From assembly GCA_026182355.1 (NCBI GenBank), contig JAPFBL010000573.1, positions 152,501 through 216,500 on the forward strand: 64,000 bases of DNA, in the 5' to 3' direction. The stretch's first letter is position 1. Every line of letters starts with the position of its first letter. This DNA comes from Hermatobates lingyangjiaoensis (Eukaryota > Arthropoda > Insecta > Hemiptera > Hermatobatidae). The notes under the pieces were generated by a model that was given only the letters and a program-made list of their open reading frames with translations, searched no databases and was not told the origin of the DNA. Positions 11,067-21,805 of the stretch are shown here, in pieces. The position numbers and the translations under genes were made by a program.

Positions 11067-11518
11067 CACAGGTGTGAAACAATCGGCCCGCGGGCCGGAT
11101 CCGGCCCATCTGGGGGGTTTAGTACGGCCCGGCGGATAAATCTGCATTATTATATATATATATTAACAAATATCAGTTTACTCTAATTTCCTTGAAAACC
11201 TGCAGTTCTTATATTATCCACCAGTGTTTTAGTACGCGCTGTATTATCCACTTTTCCTTTGTCGTCGCACCTTGATCAGCGAAATATCTTTGTCAAAATG
11301 GATAATAATGGATACAGAGTGTCGCATTTTAATAAACATTTTTATAATTGACTTATTTTTCTTTGCACTTCTTATTAGTATTAGTCACTGATACAAAGGA
11401 AAAGGTAAACTTATTGTTAGTTATATGTAATTTTGTAATTAGCTGGCTGGCATGGCCCGCTTGAGATCAAACTAAGCTGTATTCGGCTCCCAGAACGAAA
11501 TGAGTTTTTACACCCCTG
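11067..11518. mobile_element. Non-autonomous hAT transposon with intact ends
   Basis: Ends CACAGGTGTGAAAC and GTTTTTACACCCCTG form short inverted repeats. The 8-bp direct repeat GGTTAGAT flanks it at 11059-11066 and 11519-11526, as expected for hAT. A GGCCCGCGGGCC palindrome lies just inside. No transposase frame survives in 452 bp. Confidence 0.85.
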
Positions 11519-11689
11519 GGTTAGATAATCCATCAGAAGTTTTACATTTTAATTCTTTGAAGTTTATTAAAATAGGAAATCTTTAACTAGTACCTGATTT
11601 TATTGTATAAGCTCGGGACCGACTTTACATTATTTTTGAAGAAAAAAACTTGCATAATATTACGCAACATCTATCACCGTCATGAAAAA

Positions 11690-11800
11690 TCTAGGGTTAT
11701 GGCTTAAATTTGAACTTCTAACCTTCTGTACTGAAGACGAGCGGGATATTTACTCGCCCAGACTGGACCCTGTGTGCAGGCAAGTTTAACCTTTTATTTT
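11690..11800 (-). other. Possible tRNA-like fragment
   Basis: The minus strand carries a box B-like AAGTTCAAATTTAAGCC preceded by an anticodon-arm-like segment. It is too diverged to call a tRNA gene; a SINE head is more likely. Confidence 0.25.
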
Positions 11801-12479
11801 CTAAGTGGACCTCACATTGAACCCCCTAGAACAATACAGAAAGGCCCTTTTAATCAAAAATTCGCCGTTAACATAAAAACTGATATTAGCTAAAAGAAAA
11901 AATAATAATAATTTTATCTCCACAAGGGACGAAAAGGACACCTAGTTTTCAAGTAATAATGCAAGACATTTATCCCGCAACTTAAAAAATTAATAATTGA
12001 AAAAGGGGATATAATTAAAAAACAGGGGTATAATCCAGGTTGTCCAACCCAATTATTTTGTTGATATCAATTTTTGATATGGAGTGTAATGAGATCGGGA
12101 AGAGTTAGTGTGGCAAGCCTGATTTTTATATCCCAGCTGTACTGCTAATTATTCTACTCTGTTTTTTTAGGTTTCTTAAACCTTTATTTTGGATTATTAA
12201 GAGTTGTTTTTTTTCCAAAAAATTCCATTTTTTTTGTATTTTATATTTTATTCCAGCATGTTCCACTGTGTATTACATGCATCAATGTCAAATTGTACAC
12301 AAAACTTCTTTCAATTAAGAGTTATTATTTTTTTTTATAAAAAAAATAGCCAGAATAGTTAACTATTTCGAGTTATCTTATAAAAATGTTGTGTTTTATT
12401 AAATGTAATTTAGTTGTTATGTTTGATTTACGGGTCTCTATAGAGCAACAACAGAAAGGAATACTTTAAAATTAAGTTT

Positions 12480-13010
12480 ATTAGTTGAACAGGCTTTGAG
12501 AAGTAACATTATGGGGTGTGAGTTAGAGGGAGGCCACCCTTGATGCATTTAGTGGGGTATTGTTCACAGTTGCTGAACGCATTGGCACGCGTGTGCGCCT
12601 GGCCAAGTCATTAGCTTTCAAAAGGCCACCCACTACTAGGCGATATTGAAATCAAATATTTCCCTTCCACTTAGTCCTATTCGACCTCCCTTCCCCCCAA
12701 ACACACGCACCCCAAAGGGCCGTTTAGCCCTTGATTTATCAAAAACCCCTTGGTGATATCCCATCCCCATCGCACACTCACCCTCCCTTCTTGTTCTAAA
12801 TACGCACCACTTCAACTCCTAAAGCCAGCCAGCGCCACAAACAAAACAGTGACAATGAATTTAAGCTTTTACTCAGCAGGGAGCTTGTGTGCTTGTCGGC
12901 ATGATTGCTGTTTTTATACCCCCCCACCCCTTCAACAACCACGCTTCTCCGCCTAATCCAGTCAACTACCTCTCCAACTATCCCACAACAATTAAAAAAA
13001 AAAACCACCC
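12480..13010. other. GC-richer unique DNA, unrecognised
   Basis: Less AT-rich than its surroundings, with C-rich runs at 12685-12790 and 12920-12950. Open frames in both directions lack motifs and good starts. It may be regulatory or a decayed exon. Confidence 0.2.
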
Positions 13011-13304
13011 TTAATATGATAAAACGAAGATCATTTCTCATTGGTTGACACTTCAACAGTCCTTATTTAATCAACAACTTTCTCATTTTTACCGCCTTGA
13101 CTCTTACGTTTATTCTTATAAATTAAAAACGAAAATCAGATATAACTCATCACGAAGGATCCATATTCAAATTTACAATATGTTTATTGTTTGTTTTTTA
13201 ATATCCATGCTTATAAGCTCTCACTTTTCGTGCTGTTCAAGGGGCGGAAAATAGATGAGCCACGTGACTGTGTTGATACGACATAGGGAAATCTAAATGT
13301 TGCC

Positions 13305-14245
13305 TTGCTCAAGTGTATTTAAAATACAAATCTTTAACGAGTACAGGTTTGGGACTGACGGCTTTATGTTCTCCGAGGGACAGTGTATTTAGAATAGAAA
13401 TCTTTAACGAGTACAGGTTTGGGACTGACGGCTTTGTGTTCTCCGAGGGACAGTGTATTTAGAATAGAAATCTTTAACGAGTACAGGTTTTGGGACTGAC
13501 GGCTTTGTGTTCTCCGAGGGACAGTGTATTTAGAATAGAAATCTTTAACGAGTTCAGATTTGGGACTGACGGCTTTGTGTTCTCCGAGGGACAGTGTATT
13601 TAGAATAGAAATCCTTAACGAGTACAGGTTTTGGGACTGATGGCTTTATGTTCTCCGAGGGACAGTGTATTTAGAATAGAAATCTTTAATGAGTACAGGT
13701 TTGAGACTGACGGCTTTGTGTTCTCCGAGGGACAGTGTATTTAGAATAGAAATCTTTAACGAGTACAGGTTTTGGGACTGACGGCTTTATGTTCTCCGAG
13801 GGACAGTGTATTTAGAATAGAAATCTTTAATGAGTACAGGTTTGAGACTGACGGTTTTTCGTTCTCCGAGGGACAGTGTATTTAGAATAGAAATCTTTAA
13901 CGAGTACACGTTTTGGGACTGACGGCTTTGTGTTCTCCGAGGGACAGTGTATTTAGAATAGATATCTTTAACGAGTACAGGTTTGGGACTGACGGCTTTG
14001 CGTTCTCCGCGGGACAGTGTATTTAGAATAGAAATCTTGAACGAGTACAGATTTGGGACTAACGGCTTTGCGTTCTCCGCGGGACAGTGTATTTAGAATA
14101 GAAATCCTTAACGAGTACACGTTTTGGGACTGACGGCTTTGCGTTCTCCGAGGGACAGTGTATTTAGAATAGAAATCTTTAACGAGTACAGGTTTTGGGA
14201 CTGACGGCTTTGCGTTCTCCGAGGGACAATGTTTTAGGATCTTTG
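13305..14245. repeat. 70-71 bp satellite derived from a SINE body
   Basis: About 13 tandem copies of a unit starting CAGTGTATTTAGAATAG and containing GTACAGGTTTGGGACTGACGG. Start points 13381, 13451 and 13522 fix the period. The unit matches the SINE body seen once at 57125-57190 and runs directly into a SINE head at its right edge. Confidence 0.9.
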
Positions 14246-14345
14246 GACTTTCCACGTGAAAAAATCAAGGCTAGAGTGAGAGTCGAACACTGGATTAAGC
14301 TGTCCAGAGGCGAGGACGCAAGTCAATGGACTACAGTGGCGCCGA
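14225..14345 (-). mobile_element. tRNA-derived SINE head adjoining the satellite
   Basis: The minus strand holds the box A-like region and box B-like GTTCGACTCTCAC, followed by the AATAAATCTG-type body now replaced by satellite. This is the source element of the 71-bp array. Confidence 0.65.
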
Positions 14346-15094
14346 ACAATAGAAAACTATCAAAATCATGATTAATCAATTAAATAAAACAATTTATTGA
14401 AATACGACTAGAAATGTATAACAAAAAATTCTATAATTTTAGCTCATATGAATAGGCTCTAAATCTCCAAATAGGTAACTCTTCAGGGTAATCATCCTGC
14501 TTCTTTACTCTGACCATATTAAAGAAAATTATTATAAAAACAAATGTACTCCTTTAGAACCTCTGTGGTACTTAAAATAATATTTTATTTAAAAAAAAAT
14601 TATTCCGTGTATGTAACAAGTCTTATTTGACTTTTTGTATTGTATAAATAGTCAAAAATTTACTAAAAGTATACTATGTGGATGAAAAAGTTTCGACGTA
14701 AGTAATACATTGTTATAATTGATGATGTGTTGTTAATACTGCTGCTAGAATACTAGTATTTAATTAAAATAAATTACTACAAAAAAAAATTATATCCTAC
14801 AAAATATTAGATAAATACAATAAAACAAATAAACTTGTAAAATTATTATACTTGATGGTATGAGCTAAGGTTTATTTAGCTCCCACCACGGAGAACTACC
14901 ACGAGTGAAGTGAAATCATTCCTAAAGGAAATAAAGCAACAAAATATGAGGTACTAGAGAATTGAACAAAACCAGACAGTTCTAATGTCTTAGTAGACGA
15001 TGCTTTTATAAACAAAAAAAAAACTATTTTAGTAAATAAACCTTAAATTTTTTTTACGAATTTTCATTACCGTAAAAATAAATGAATCTCATTG

Positions 15095-15310
15095 GTTGCG
15101 CAATCCGTAATTGTATGTGTGTTATTTACTTATACTATAATACAAATTATAAATTAAAAGTTACAAAAATAAACCGGTTTGTTCATTCATTTTTTATTTT
15201 TTCATTTTATTGTATATAATTCCGGTTTATTTTTGTAACTTTAATTTATAGCTTATATTTTAGATGTTTTCCTGATGATTAACATGAAATGGCAGAAAAG
15301 TGTTGATGTA
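15095..15310. mobile_element. AT-rich foldback with D-like left end
   Basis: Arms about 15145-15180 and 15218-15255 (AAAGTTACAAAAATAAACCGG and complement). GCAATCCGTAATTGTATG at the left matches the D-family outer end. CCTGATGATTAACATG on the right is a ribozyme 5' core without partner. Confidence 0.5.
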
Positions 15311-15339
15311 ACATTCACTTTGAGGCATGATATATGCTA

Positions 15340-15890
15340 TTCTGTTTTTCTTAACAAAATTCCAATCCTCAAGCTACTGCCACCAAATACTTAGGACTGC
15401 ACCTTGACAGACGTCATACTTGGGCTCTCCCCATACAAAAATGAAAAGAACAGAACTAAACAGACGCTATGGACTTTTAATTCACTTACTTGATAATCGT
15501 TCAAAATTAACAACTGTCAATAAACTATTACTATACAAATCTATGATTATGCCTATTTGGACTTATTGTATTGAAATATGGGGAGCAACAAAATCTAGCA
15601 ATGCCCAGAGGATACAAGCATTTGAGTCAAAAATTCTTAGAAAAATTCTTCATTTTCTTTTTTATATATCAAATCAAACAATCTATTCAGACTTCAGGAT
15701 TTCAAAAGTTCATCAAATAGCAATATCTCGCTACAAAGCCTTCCATAAAAATCTTTTTAGCAATAATAATCTCATAGTCCTAAACATCTCCTCAACAAAT
15801 ATCCCAGGAAATCCCCAAAGGCGTCTAAAGAGAGAAAGTGGCCAAGAGACTTATTGGTGTGAATTAGTCTAGTGACTTATAAACTTATAA
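15340..15890 (+). pseudogene. Jockey-type LINE, reverse transcriptase 3' remnant
   Basis: Translation gives K-Y-L-G-L-H-L-D-R-R, then after a one-base frame change K-L-L-L-Y-K-S, P-I-W-T-Y and I-Q-A-F-E-S-K-I-L-R, ending P-Q-R-R-L-K-R. This is the C-terminal end of reverse transcriptases of the Jockey clade. Only about 170 codons remain and the frame is broken near 15425, so it is dead. Homologous ends are at 38270-38590 and 45170-45490. Confidence 0.85.
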
Positions 15891-16621
15891 CTTATTTTTC
15901 ATATCAGGAAGTATAATTACTGGAATATTTCTTCCCTCCTGCTTCCATGTGTAAATGTATATACTTCTTTCATCATTGTCACTGGTAATGTTACATTTAC
16001 GTTGTTGTGACTATATAAAATAAAAATAAAAAAAAATTAACATAAAGGGTTCGAAACACGTCATTTAGATTAAGAAAAAAAAAAACTTATTTTGTGTAGA
16101 TACTTTGTATTATTAATTTACCTCAATATGAGAACAGTGAAAACTGAAAATCCATCCTGGAATTGAAATAAACCCAATGAAACTCTGTTACAAGCACTTA
16201 TAATTAAATTTCTGTTGACCTTTACAAATATGATTAAAATAAAACTGAAATTGTTCACGTATAAATTGAAGATTAGGATAGCTAATGTTATTCTACTGAC
16301 AATTAAAGTTATTAATTTCAGTTGCAATAATTTAGATTTAATTAAGATGAACATGTGAATTATGAAAGTGTCTCTGAAGAGCGAGAGGAATTACTTGTGA
16401 CTAAATTCGCTATTCGATTTGGCAACTGTTATAATACTGTTAATCTTATACGAGTCACTTGGCTAGGGTCTCGTATTAAACCTTTTGATATTTATTTTAT
16501 TATTTTCTAACCTCGATTAAATCAAGATTAGGTCAATAAAGGTGATACACGTATCACATAAGACCTTTTTATAATGCCATAATGTCAATATGATTCTATA
16601 ATAGAAATGTTTAATTTTCAG

Positions 16622-16695
16622 GCTCAAAACTTCCAGTTCTATCCGAGAAACAAGCCTACACGGAAATCCAAACCATTCCTTTTAACAACAAACAG
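16622..16695 (+). CDS. Candidate internal micro-exon (74 bp)
   Basis: TTTAATTTTCAG precedes and GTATTTATA follows, a plausible acceptor and donor. One frame is open across it: two bases, then 24 codons reading L-P-V-L-S-E-K-Q-A-Y-T-E-I-Q-T-I-P-F, ending at a codon boundary. The composition is protein-like and less AT-rich than its surroundings. The family is not recognised and no partner exon was identified, so this rests on splice signals and an open frame only. Confidence 0.35.
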
Positions 16696-16845
16696 GTATT
16701 TATACCATAATTTTAATGATTAAATTATAAGGAAATAGAAAACTAATTAATACTTTATTTCCACAGTAAACTAAAATAATTAGTTTAATAATAGTATTTA
16801 ATTATACTAATTAATAATTACTAATAGTACTAATTAATAAATCAT

Positions 16846-16930
16846 TAGTTGTGCAATCCGTAATTGTGTGGTATTTACTCACTCTGCGGTAAAGTGGATA
16901 AACAAACAAAAGTCTCCACAGAAATGAAAG
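16846..16930 (-). mobile_element. Family D outer-end fragment
   Basis: GTGCAATCCGTAATTGTGTGG, ATTTACTCACTCTG and AGTCTCCACAGAAATGAA match the D terminus at 51405. The ribozyme is absent. Confidence 0.6.
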
Positions 16931-17154
16931 GTCATTTGACTAATTAATGAGAATGACTTTTATGAAAATTGAATTATTTTAGTACTTAAAATAATTAAAC
17001 TTAATAATTAATCCTATTATCTAACAGTTCAATGATTCCGTAGAATCCTAGGATGAGCTTTCAGTTTTCATAGCTAGTTTTATTCCTTTATTTTACTATT
17101 TAATTGCGTTTAATAACTTTTTATTGTATGAGTAATTTATTAAAAAAAAACAAT

Positions 17155-17460
17155 TAATTCTAATGTAGTGCAATCAGTTATTATGTGGTATTTACTCATT
17201 GTAGGGTAAAAATCTAATAAAATGGTCTCCACATATAAAAATTTTAATGATATAAACAGCGCGTTTCGAACACGTAGTGTTCTTCCTCAGGCAGTAACTA
17301 AGAATGAGTGCCTCTGAATAAGACTGTCTTATTCAGAGGCACTCATCCTTAGTTAATGCCTGAGGAAGAACACTACGTGTTCGAAACGCGTTGTTTATAT
17401 CATTAAAATTTTTATATGTGGAGACCATTTTATTAGATTTTTACCCTACAATGAAAAACA
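17155..17460. mobile_element. Foldback, family D, long perfect arms
   Basis: Arms 17210-17325 and 17330-17445 are almost perfectly complementary over about 110 bp. Each holds a D ribozyme: minus 17257-17294 (stem III ACGCGC, one closing pair lost) and plus 17360-17392 (CTGAGGA, A, GAACAC/GTGTTC, GAA, ACGCGT, T). Stem I is weak in both. Confidence 0.75.
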
Positions 17461-17599
17461 ATTAAGTTAGATTTTTTCACGTTATTTCAGTTTTCTACAA
17501 ATAAACTGTTTATGGTAAGAAAATCATTTTAAAAATCACCAATTTGATTATAATGCCTTTTCTTTCCAAACATATAATTTTAGTAGAAAAGTATTCAAG

Positions 17600-17955
17600 A
17601 TATCATTATGAACCGTCATACCTCGTCTATTGCTGGTGGAATCGCCTAACTGGTTTTGCAATCGCTACATCATCAATGGGATTAACCTTACTTTCCAAAA
17701 TCACGGATATAAATATCTTATTTACTAACCTCTGTGCCACCAACAATAAACATTCACTATTATTTAGTTATAATAAAGTTATAAAGTTTATAGCATTTGG
17801 CTTGCTGTTTACTACCTCATAACTTATATAGTACGTTCACTTTGCAATAGTTCTTATCAAATCTTTACCTTTGCATTATATTTCTACTCGTATTTGAAGT
17901 TTTGCTTAAATGTTTTCTTTTTAGTTTTTTTTTCAATGTGAATTTATTCAAAATA
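17600..17955 (+). pseudogene. Inverted duplicate of 21470-21805, coding-like
   Basis: Matches the complement of 21470-21805 over about 340 bp. Both translate in part to a hydrophobic segment with M-G-L-T-L-L-S-K-I-T-D-I-N-I-L-F-T-N-L, but each is interrupted by stops at different places. It could be a duplicated exon of a membrane protein or an unclassified repeat; the family is not recognised. Confidence 0.4.
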
Positions 17956-18394
17956 CTTCCTAAATGTGTTCAAGTTAGTGTATTATTACTAAATATTCAT
18001 GTATATGAATATACTATATGCATGTAGAAAAGTATTCGTTTCATGACTTTAAAAGTTGCTATTTTTTAGGGATAATTTAATTTGGATCTTTCAAGTGTTG
18101 TGATTTCTATGGTTTGACAAACTTTTAAAATCAGTTATAAGTCAAAATTTTCACATATTATTATAAAAAAAAAATAACTTTTTCATTGTTTTGATAAATC
18201 TGGGTTTTTTTTTCTTTTATAGTTTTTATCAGTTGCATAATAATGTAAATGTTTCAACATAGTTGGTAGGTTAAGATAAAAAAAAGTTGTCTCCTAATCA
18301 TTTTTTGACTAAAAATGTAATTATGTAAAAAAATGTAATAATGAATTATGCCCAAAACCAATAGGACACACCTATAATATAAGAATCAATTTTT

Positions 18395-18600
18395 GATAGG
18401 AAATGTATTAAGTTTCCACACAAAAAAGTTTATTACAATCAACTAAACAACGTGTTTCGAACACTTCATGTTCTTCTTCAGGTTATATCTAGTGTTCGAA
18501 ACGCGTTGTCTAGTTTCTTATAATAAACTTTTTTGTGTGGAGACTTAATACTTTTCTTAACATTAGTATATACCAGACTATAACAGATTGCACAGTTAAT
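18395..18600. mobile_element. Foldback, family D
   Basis: Arms 18412-18480 and 18490-18550 share AAAAAAGTTTATTA and GTTTCGAACAC. The outer right end GATTGCACAGTTAATG matches the other D termini. Confidence 0.7.
18446..18484 (-). ncRNA. Hammerhead ribozyme motif, family D
   Basis: Stem I AAC/GTT, CTGAAGA, extra A, stem II GAACAT/GTGTTC with one wobble, GAA, ACACGT, H17 = T. The core is complete. Confidence 0.65.
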
Positions 18601-18794
18601 GAATCAATTTTTAGTTAAACATTGATTCTTATGGTGTCTAAGTAATTGTTCATGGTTAATATGTTACTTTAACATGAGAAATTATTTCATTTGGTTTGTT
18701 TTGAGGTGTTTAAGACTGATGCAAAAAGAGTTGCAAAGTGCTATATATCTGAGCATGGTAAAATACAAAGAGTTTCAAAGTGCTATATATATAT

Positions 18795-19102
18795 ATATAT
18801 TAGTGTACTTCGGTAGCAGTCCTTCCTTTATACATGATTGGTTATACACGACTGAATATTGTCGATCGATGATCTTAGCACAGCCAATCAGCGCTCACCC
18901 CCCTGACTCTCGGCTATATAAGGAGACCGGTAACCCACCTGTTTTGTGTCTTGAAAATGACTGCAGTAGACAGTCGAAACGCGTCGACAAGAAGAATTCA
19001 TTCCTTGAACCGTTGTTCTCACAACGAAAAATTAATTTTCCGCAAACTTGAAAAGTTGGAGAAGAAGATCATCGATCGACAATATTCAGTCGTGTATAAC
19101 CA

Positions 19103-19148
<46 letters not shown>

Positions 19149-19150
19149 AG
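18795..19150. mobile_element. PLE foldback with promoter, ribozyme relic and N-terminal arms
   Basis: The left arm (minus, about 18805-18875) and right arm (plus, about 19060-19108) both encode I-D-R-Q-Y-S-V-V-Y-N-Q-S; the left continues C-I-K-E-G-L-L-P-K-Y-T-N-I before (TA)n. The right arm keeps about 100 codons upstream, including L-N-R-C-S and F-R-K-L-E-K-L-E-K-K. TATATAAGGAG at 18916-18926 lies about 30 bp upstream of a hammerhead-like motif at 18948-18990, so this is a pseudo-LTR with its own promoter. Confidence 0.7.
18948..18990 (+). ncRNA. Hammerhead-like motif overlapping PLE start
   Basis: Stem I GTC/GAC, core TTGAAAA (C3 to T, G8 to A), T, stem II GACTG/CAGTC, GAA, ACGCGT, H17 = C. 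Stems are perfect but two core bases are lost, so it is probably inactive. The in-frame ATG at 18957 of the PLE N-terminal frame lies inside it. Confidence 0.5.
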
Positions 19151-19429
19151 GATGATGGAATACAAGAAGTTTTAGTACTAGTTCACCCTCTGACATAACT
19201 ATGAGTTACTTTGGATTGGAAATCTGTCAATATCCAGCCCAAAGTAATAGGTAGTATTACATTGTAAGATCAAAATACGATTTATTAAGACCAGAGAAAT
19301 CGTATCTGGCCGAACTATGAAGGCTGCATGAACCAATCATACGTATTCGATACCATTTCAACCAATGCACTATTATATTGAAGTATTCCTGTATATTTTT
19401 GGATGCTATTCTAAGATATTCATTTGAAT

Positions 19430-19690
19430 AATGAAATATATATATATATTGGTATAAATAGCCAGCAGATCCTCTTTTAAACAGGTATCATTAAAATTAA
19501 CTGCAGTCTCGGCATTCACGATGTTAAGACTGAGAGATTCGATCCTACGAACTAACCTCCTGCTAACAGGGTTCAACTGGAAAAGGAGTTGGCCAAGTGA
19601 CATGTTAAATTAAAATCGATGACTCATGCTTAGTCATTGCTATAAATAGATTAAAAGGATAGTACAGGTTAATATAAAGAGAAGGTCAAA
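19430..19690 (-). pseudogene. PLE N-terminal coding fragment, second type
   Basis: From ATG at about 19603 the minus strand reads through R-R-L-V-R-R-I-E-S-L-S-L-N and ends T-C-L-K-E-D-L-L-A-I-Y-T-N-I against (TA)n. This is the standard PLE N-terminal pattern (basic coiled segment, then C-x-K-E-x-L-L). The TATAAATAG read on the plus strand is only the complement of these codons. Confidence 0.6.
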
Positions 19691-19817
19691 GGTCAATAAT
19701 GAACAATAAATATATATATATATATATATACGCAGAAGAATCACAATAAATAAACACATGATGCAATCAATTAAGTTTAGACCACAACGGAAAAAAGAAA
19801 AAAATAGACAAAAATGC

Positions 19818-20065
19818 TTTTTACTCAGAGGTAAAATGGATAAACCAACAAAAGTCTCCAACAACTAGTAGGAAAAACTTTTCCTACTAGTTGTTTTCAC
19901 TAGACCAACCCGTCATTACCACATCTTTGGTGTCTTCCTGATGATGAACACAAAGTGTTTGAAACGCGTTGAATAAAACTTCATTTGTGTGGAGACTTTT
20001 GTTGGTTTATCCATTTTACCTCAGAATGAGTAAATACCACACAATTACGGATTCCACAACTAATG
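19818..20065. mobile_element. Foldback, family D
   Basis: Left arm TTACTCAGAGGTAAAATGGATAAACC, right arm complement at 19995-20035, outer end TTACGGATTCCACAACTAATG. The left ribozyme half is missing and the right is intact. Confidence 0.7.
19935..19973 (+). ncRNA. Hammerhead ribozyme motif, family D
   Basis: Stem I TTC/GAA, CTGATGA, extra T, stem II GAACAC-AAA-GTGTTT, GAA, ACGCGT, T. The only deviation is a G-T wobble closing stem II. Confidence 0.7.
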
Positions 20066-20084
20066 GTTTAATGCTTTTTATGTT

Positions 20085-20190
20085 AGCTTCTAAATTTTTA
20101 CTTTGTTTGCTCTCTGATAACATGCATTGAAAGGCTTCAGAGCATTTTTTCTATTGTTTTCCTTTATCCATTGTGGTTTAAACTTCATAT
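20085..20190 (+). mobile_element. PLE-derived unit, family J
   Basis: Stem I TGCTCT/AGAGCA, CTGATAA (G8 to A), C, ATGCATT, GAA, AGGCTT, C. Downstream TTTTTTCTATTGTTTTCC is the J tail. Confidence 0.55.
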
Positions 20191-20267
20191 ATATATATAT
20201 AGGTGTGTTCGCTAAGTTAGAGAACACACATATTCTATCTAACGCTCGATATATTATTTGTTTATAT

Positions 20268-20298
<31 letters not shown>

Positions 20299-20312
20299 AA
20301 CTTTAAATTATA

Positions 20313-20313
<1 letters not shown>

Positions 20314-20344
<31 letters not shown>

Positions 20345-20460
20345 CGATTAAATTTTCTGCCTACTGTTTTTTAATTAATTTCTTGGATATCTTTACCAAA
20401 TCTTTGAAAAAAATAATTTCAAATCTGCCTAAAAACAATAGGCAGAAAATTTAATCTCAC
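20314..20460. repeat. (GT)n and short inverted repeat
   Basis: (GT)n at 20314-20343, then GATTAAATTTTCTGCCTA, repeated as its complement at 20435-20456. Confidence 0.7.
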
Positions 20461-20668
20461 ATGTATTAATGAAGGACTGTTCGTAACGAAGGAATGTTCT
20501 CCAAATATACGAATATATATTTATATATACATGTATAAACAATGTATATGTGTAGATTATTGATATCGAGGCATACTTAGCATGCAATTATTATTTCATA
20601 TGTAAATGTTAATGGATAGAAACATTTGATGAAGTAAAAGAAATATTGATACATAAATATAATATTAC

Positions 20669-20891
20669 CTTGAGAGGGAAGAGTGGGGGAGATAGGGAAG
20701 GCAGCCGGGTGGGGTGGGTGGTGAAGCAGAAAGGCCGCCCCCGGGGGCGGCAGCCAGGGCGGGTAGAGAAGAGGCAATGGCAAGAGAGGCGGTCTGGGGG
20801 CGGCTCGCTCTTCATCTTCGGCCAGTAATGCTTCTATAGTGAATCTACTTCGAGTCTTTTCCTCCCCTCCAGACGTGTTCATCTCCACCAT
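20669..20891 (-). CDS. Candidate first exon of a homeobox-type repressor gene
   Basis: The ATG at 20891 opens 74 codons that end exactly at CTCTCAAG|GTAATA, a good splice donor at 20668. Residues 17-23 are F-T-I-E-A-L-L, matching the engrailed-homology 1 (EH1, F-x-I-x-x-I/L-L) Groucho-binding motif at the N terminus of many ANTP-class homeobox proteins such as Msx, Emx and Not. An acidic stretch follows, then a proline-rich region with L-Y-P-P-W-L. GC content is far above the surroundings. I found no homeodomain in the window, so the next exon should lie at lower coordinates or outside. Other EH1 proteins (Fox, T-box) are possible. Confidence 0.55.
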
Positions 20892-21245
20892 CGCTGCACC
20901 TGGACATTAACAAAGCGTGAATCAGGCTTTAGGAAAAAGGACTGAGAAAACTATGACAGTGGAGGTCATGGTGTATATTACTCTATCTGGAATAATTATC
21001 AGACAAGGAGTTTTGTTATCTACAGACATGTCTAACTCTACATTGTCTTTTCCCTCCCCTCCAGACGTGTTCATCTCTACCATCGCTGCACCTGGACATT
21101 AACAAAGCGTTAATCAGGTTTATGAATGGACTGAGAAAATTATGACAGTGGAGGTCATGGTGTATATTACTCTATCTGGAATAATCATCAGACAGCTTTG
21201 TTATCTTTGTTATCGACAGACATGTCTAACTCTACATTGTCTTTT
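20855..21245. repeat. 192-bp tandem duplication of the exon 1 start region
   Basis: CCTCCCCTCCAGACGTGTTC begins at 20861 and again at about 21053, followed in both by the complement of the exon 1 start, TGGACATTAACAAAGCG and GTGGAGGTCATGGTG. The duplication carries the 5' UTR and first ten or so codons. The outer copy diverges after residue 10. Confidence 0.85.
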
Positions 21246-21410
21246 CAAATAACGACGGCTTCACGCTCTCTACAACGGATGGAAAGCTCAAATTTTTTCT
21301 CTCACCTCTCGTGTGAATAAATAAAGAGCTGAGGTATCAAATTATATCGGTAGCAATCCAGAAGAGAGCGCATAAGCCACTGAGCTACCCCCAGCTCTTC
21401 CATCAGGACG
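21245..21410 (-). mobile_element. tRNA-derived SINE
   Basis: Minus-strand box A TAGCTCAGTGGC and a decayed box B, then GAGCTCTTTATTTATTCACACG. Family as at 10640. Confidence 0.6.
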
Positions 21411-21469
21411 TTGAAATATGAACTTAGAAAATAATCAGCACGTAGCTAAAAGATCACATTAGGAATTAT

Positions 21470-21805
21470 ATTGAATAAATTCACATTGAAAGAAAAAAAC
21501 TAAAAAGAATACATTTAAGCTAAACTTCAATTACGAGTAGAAATAGAATGCAAAGGTAAAGATTTAAAAAGAACTATTACAAAGTAAACGTATTACGTGA
21601 GTTATGAGGTGATAAAAAAAACAAGCCAAACTCTATAAACAATATAACTTTACTTTAACTAAATAATAGTGCATGCAACTGTTAGTGTCACAGAGGTTAG
21701 TAAATAAGATATTTATATCCGTGATTTTGGAAAGTAAGGTTAGTCCCATTAATGATGCAGCCATTGTGACTCCACCAGCGATAGACGAAGTATGACGGCT
21801 AATAA
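21470..21805 (-). pseudogene. Inverted duplicate of 17600-17955
   Basis: On the minus strand reads R-H-T-S-S-I-A-G-G-V-T-M-A-A-S-L-M-G-L-T-L, open for about 45 codons before a stop. It is the better preserved of the two copies. Confidence 0.4.

Noticed and set aside
12796..13056. Opposed open frames near 12.8-13.0 kb
   Set aside because: Overlapping on both strands without motifs; likely chance in a C-rich stretch.
13305..14245. CRISPR-like array
   Set aside because: Units are contiguous tandem copies with no unique spacers; origin from a SINE is visible.
19445..19457. TATAAATAG as a promoter
   Set aside because: It is the complement of the A-I-Y-T-N codons of the PLE N-terminal fragment.
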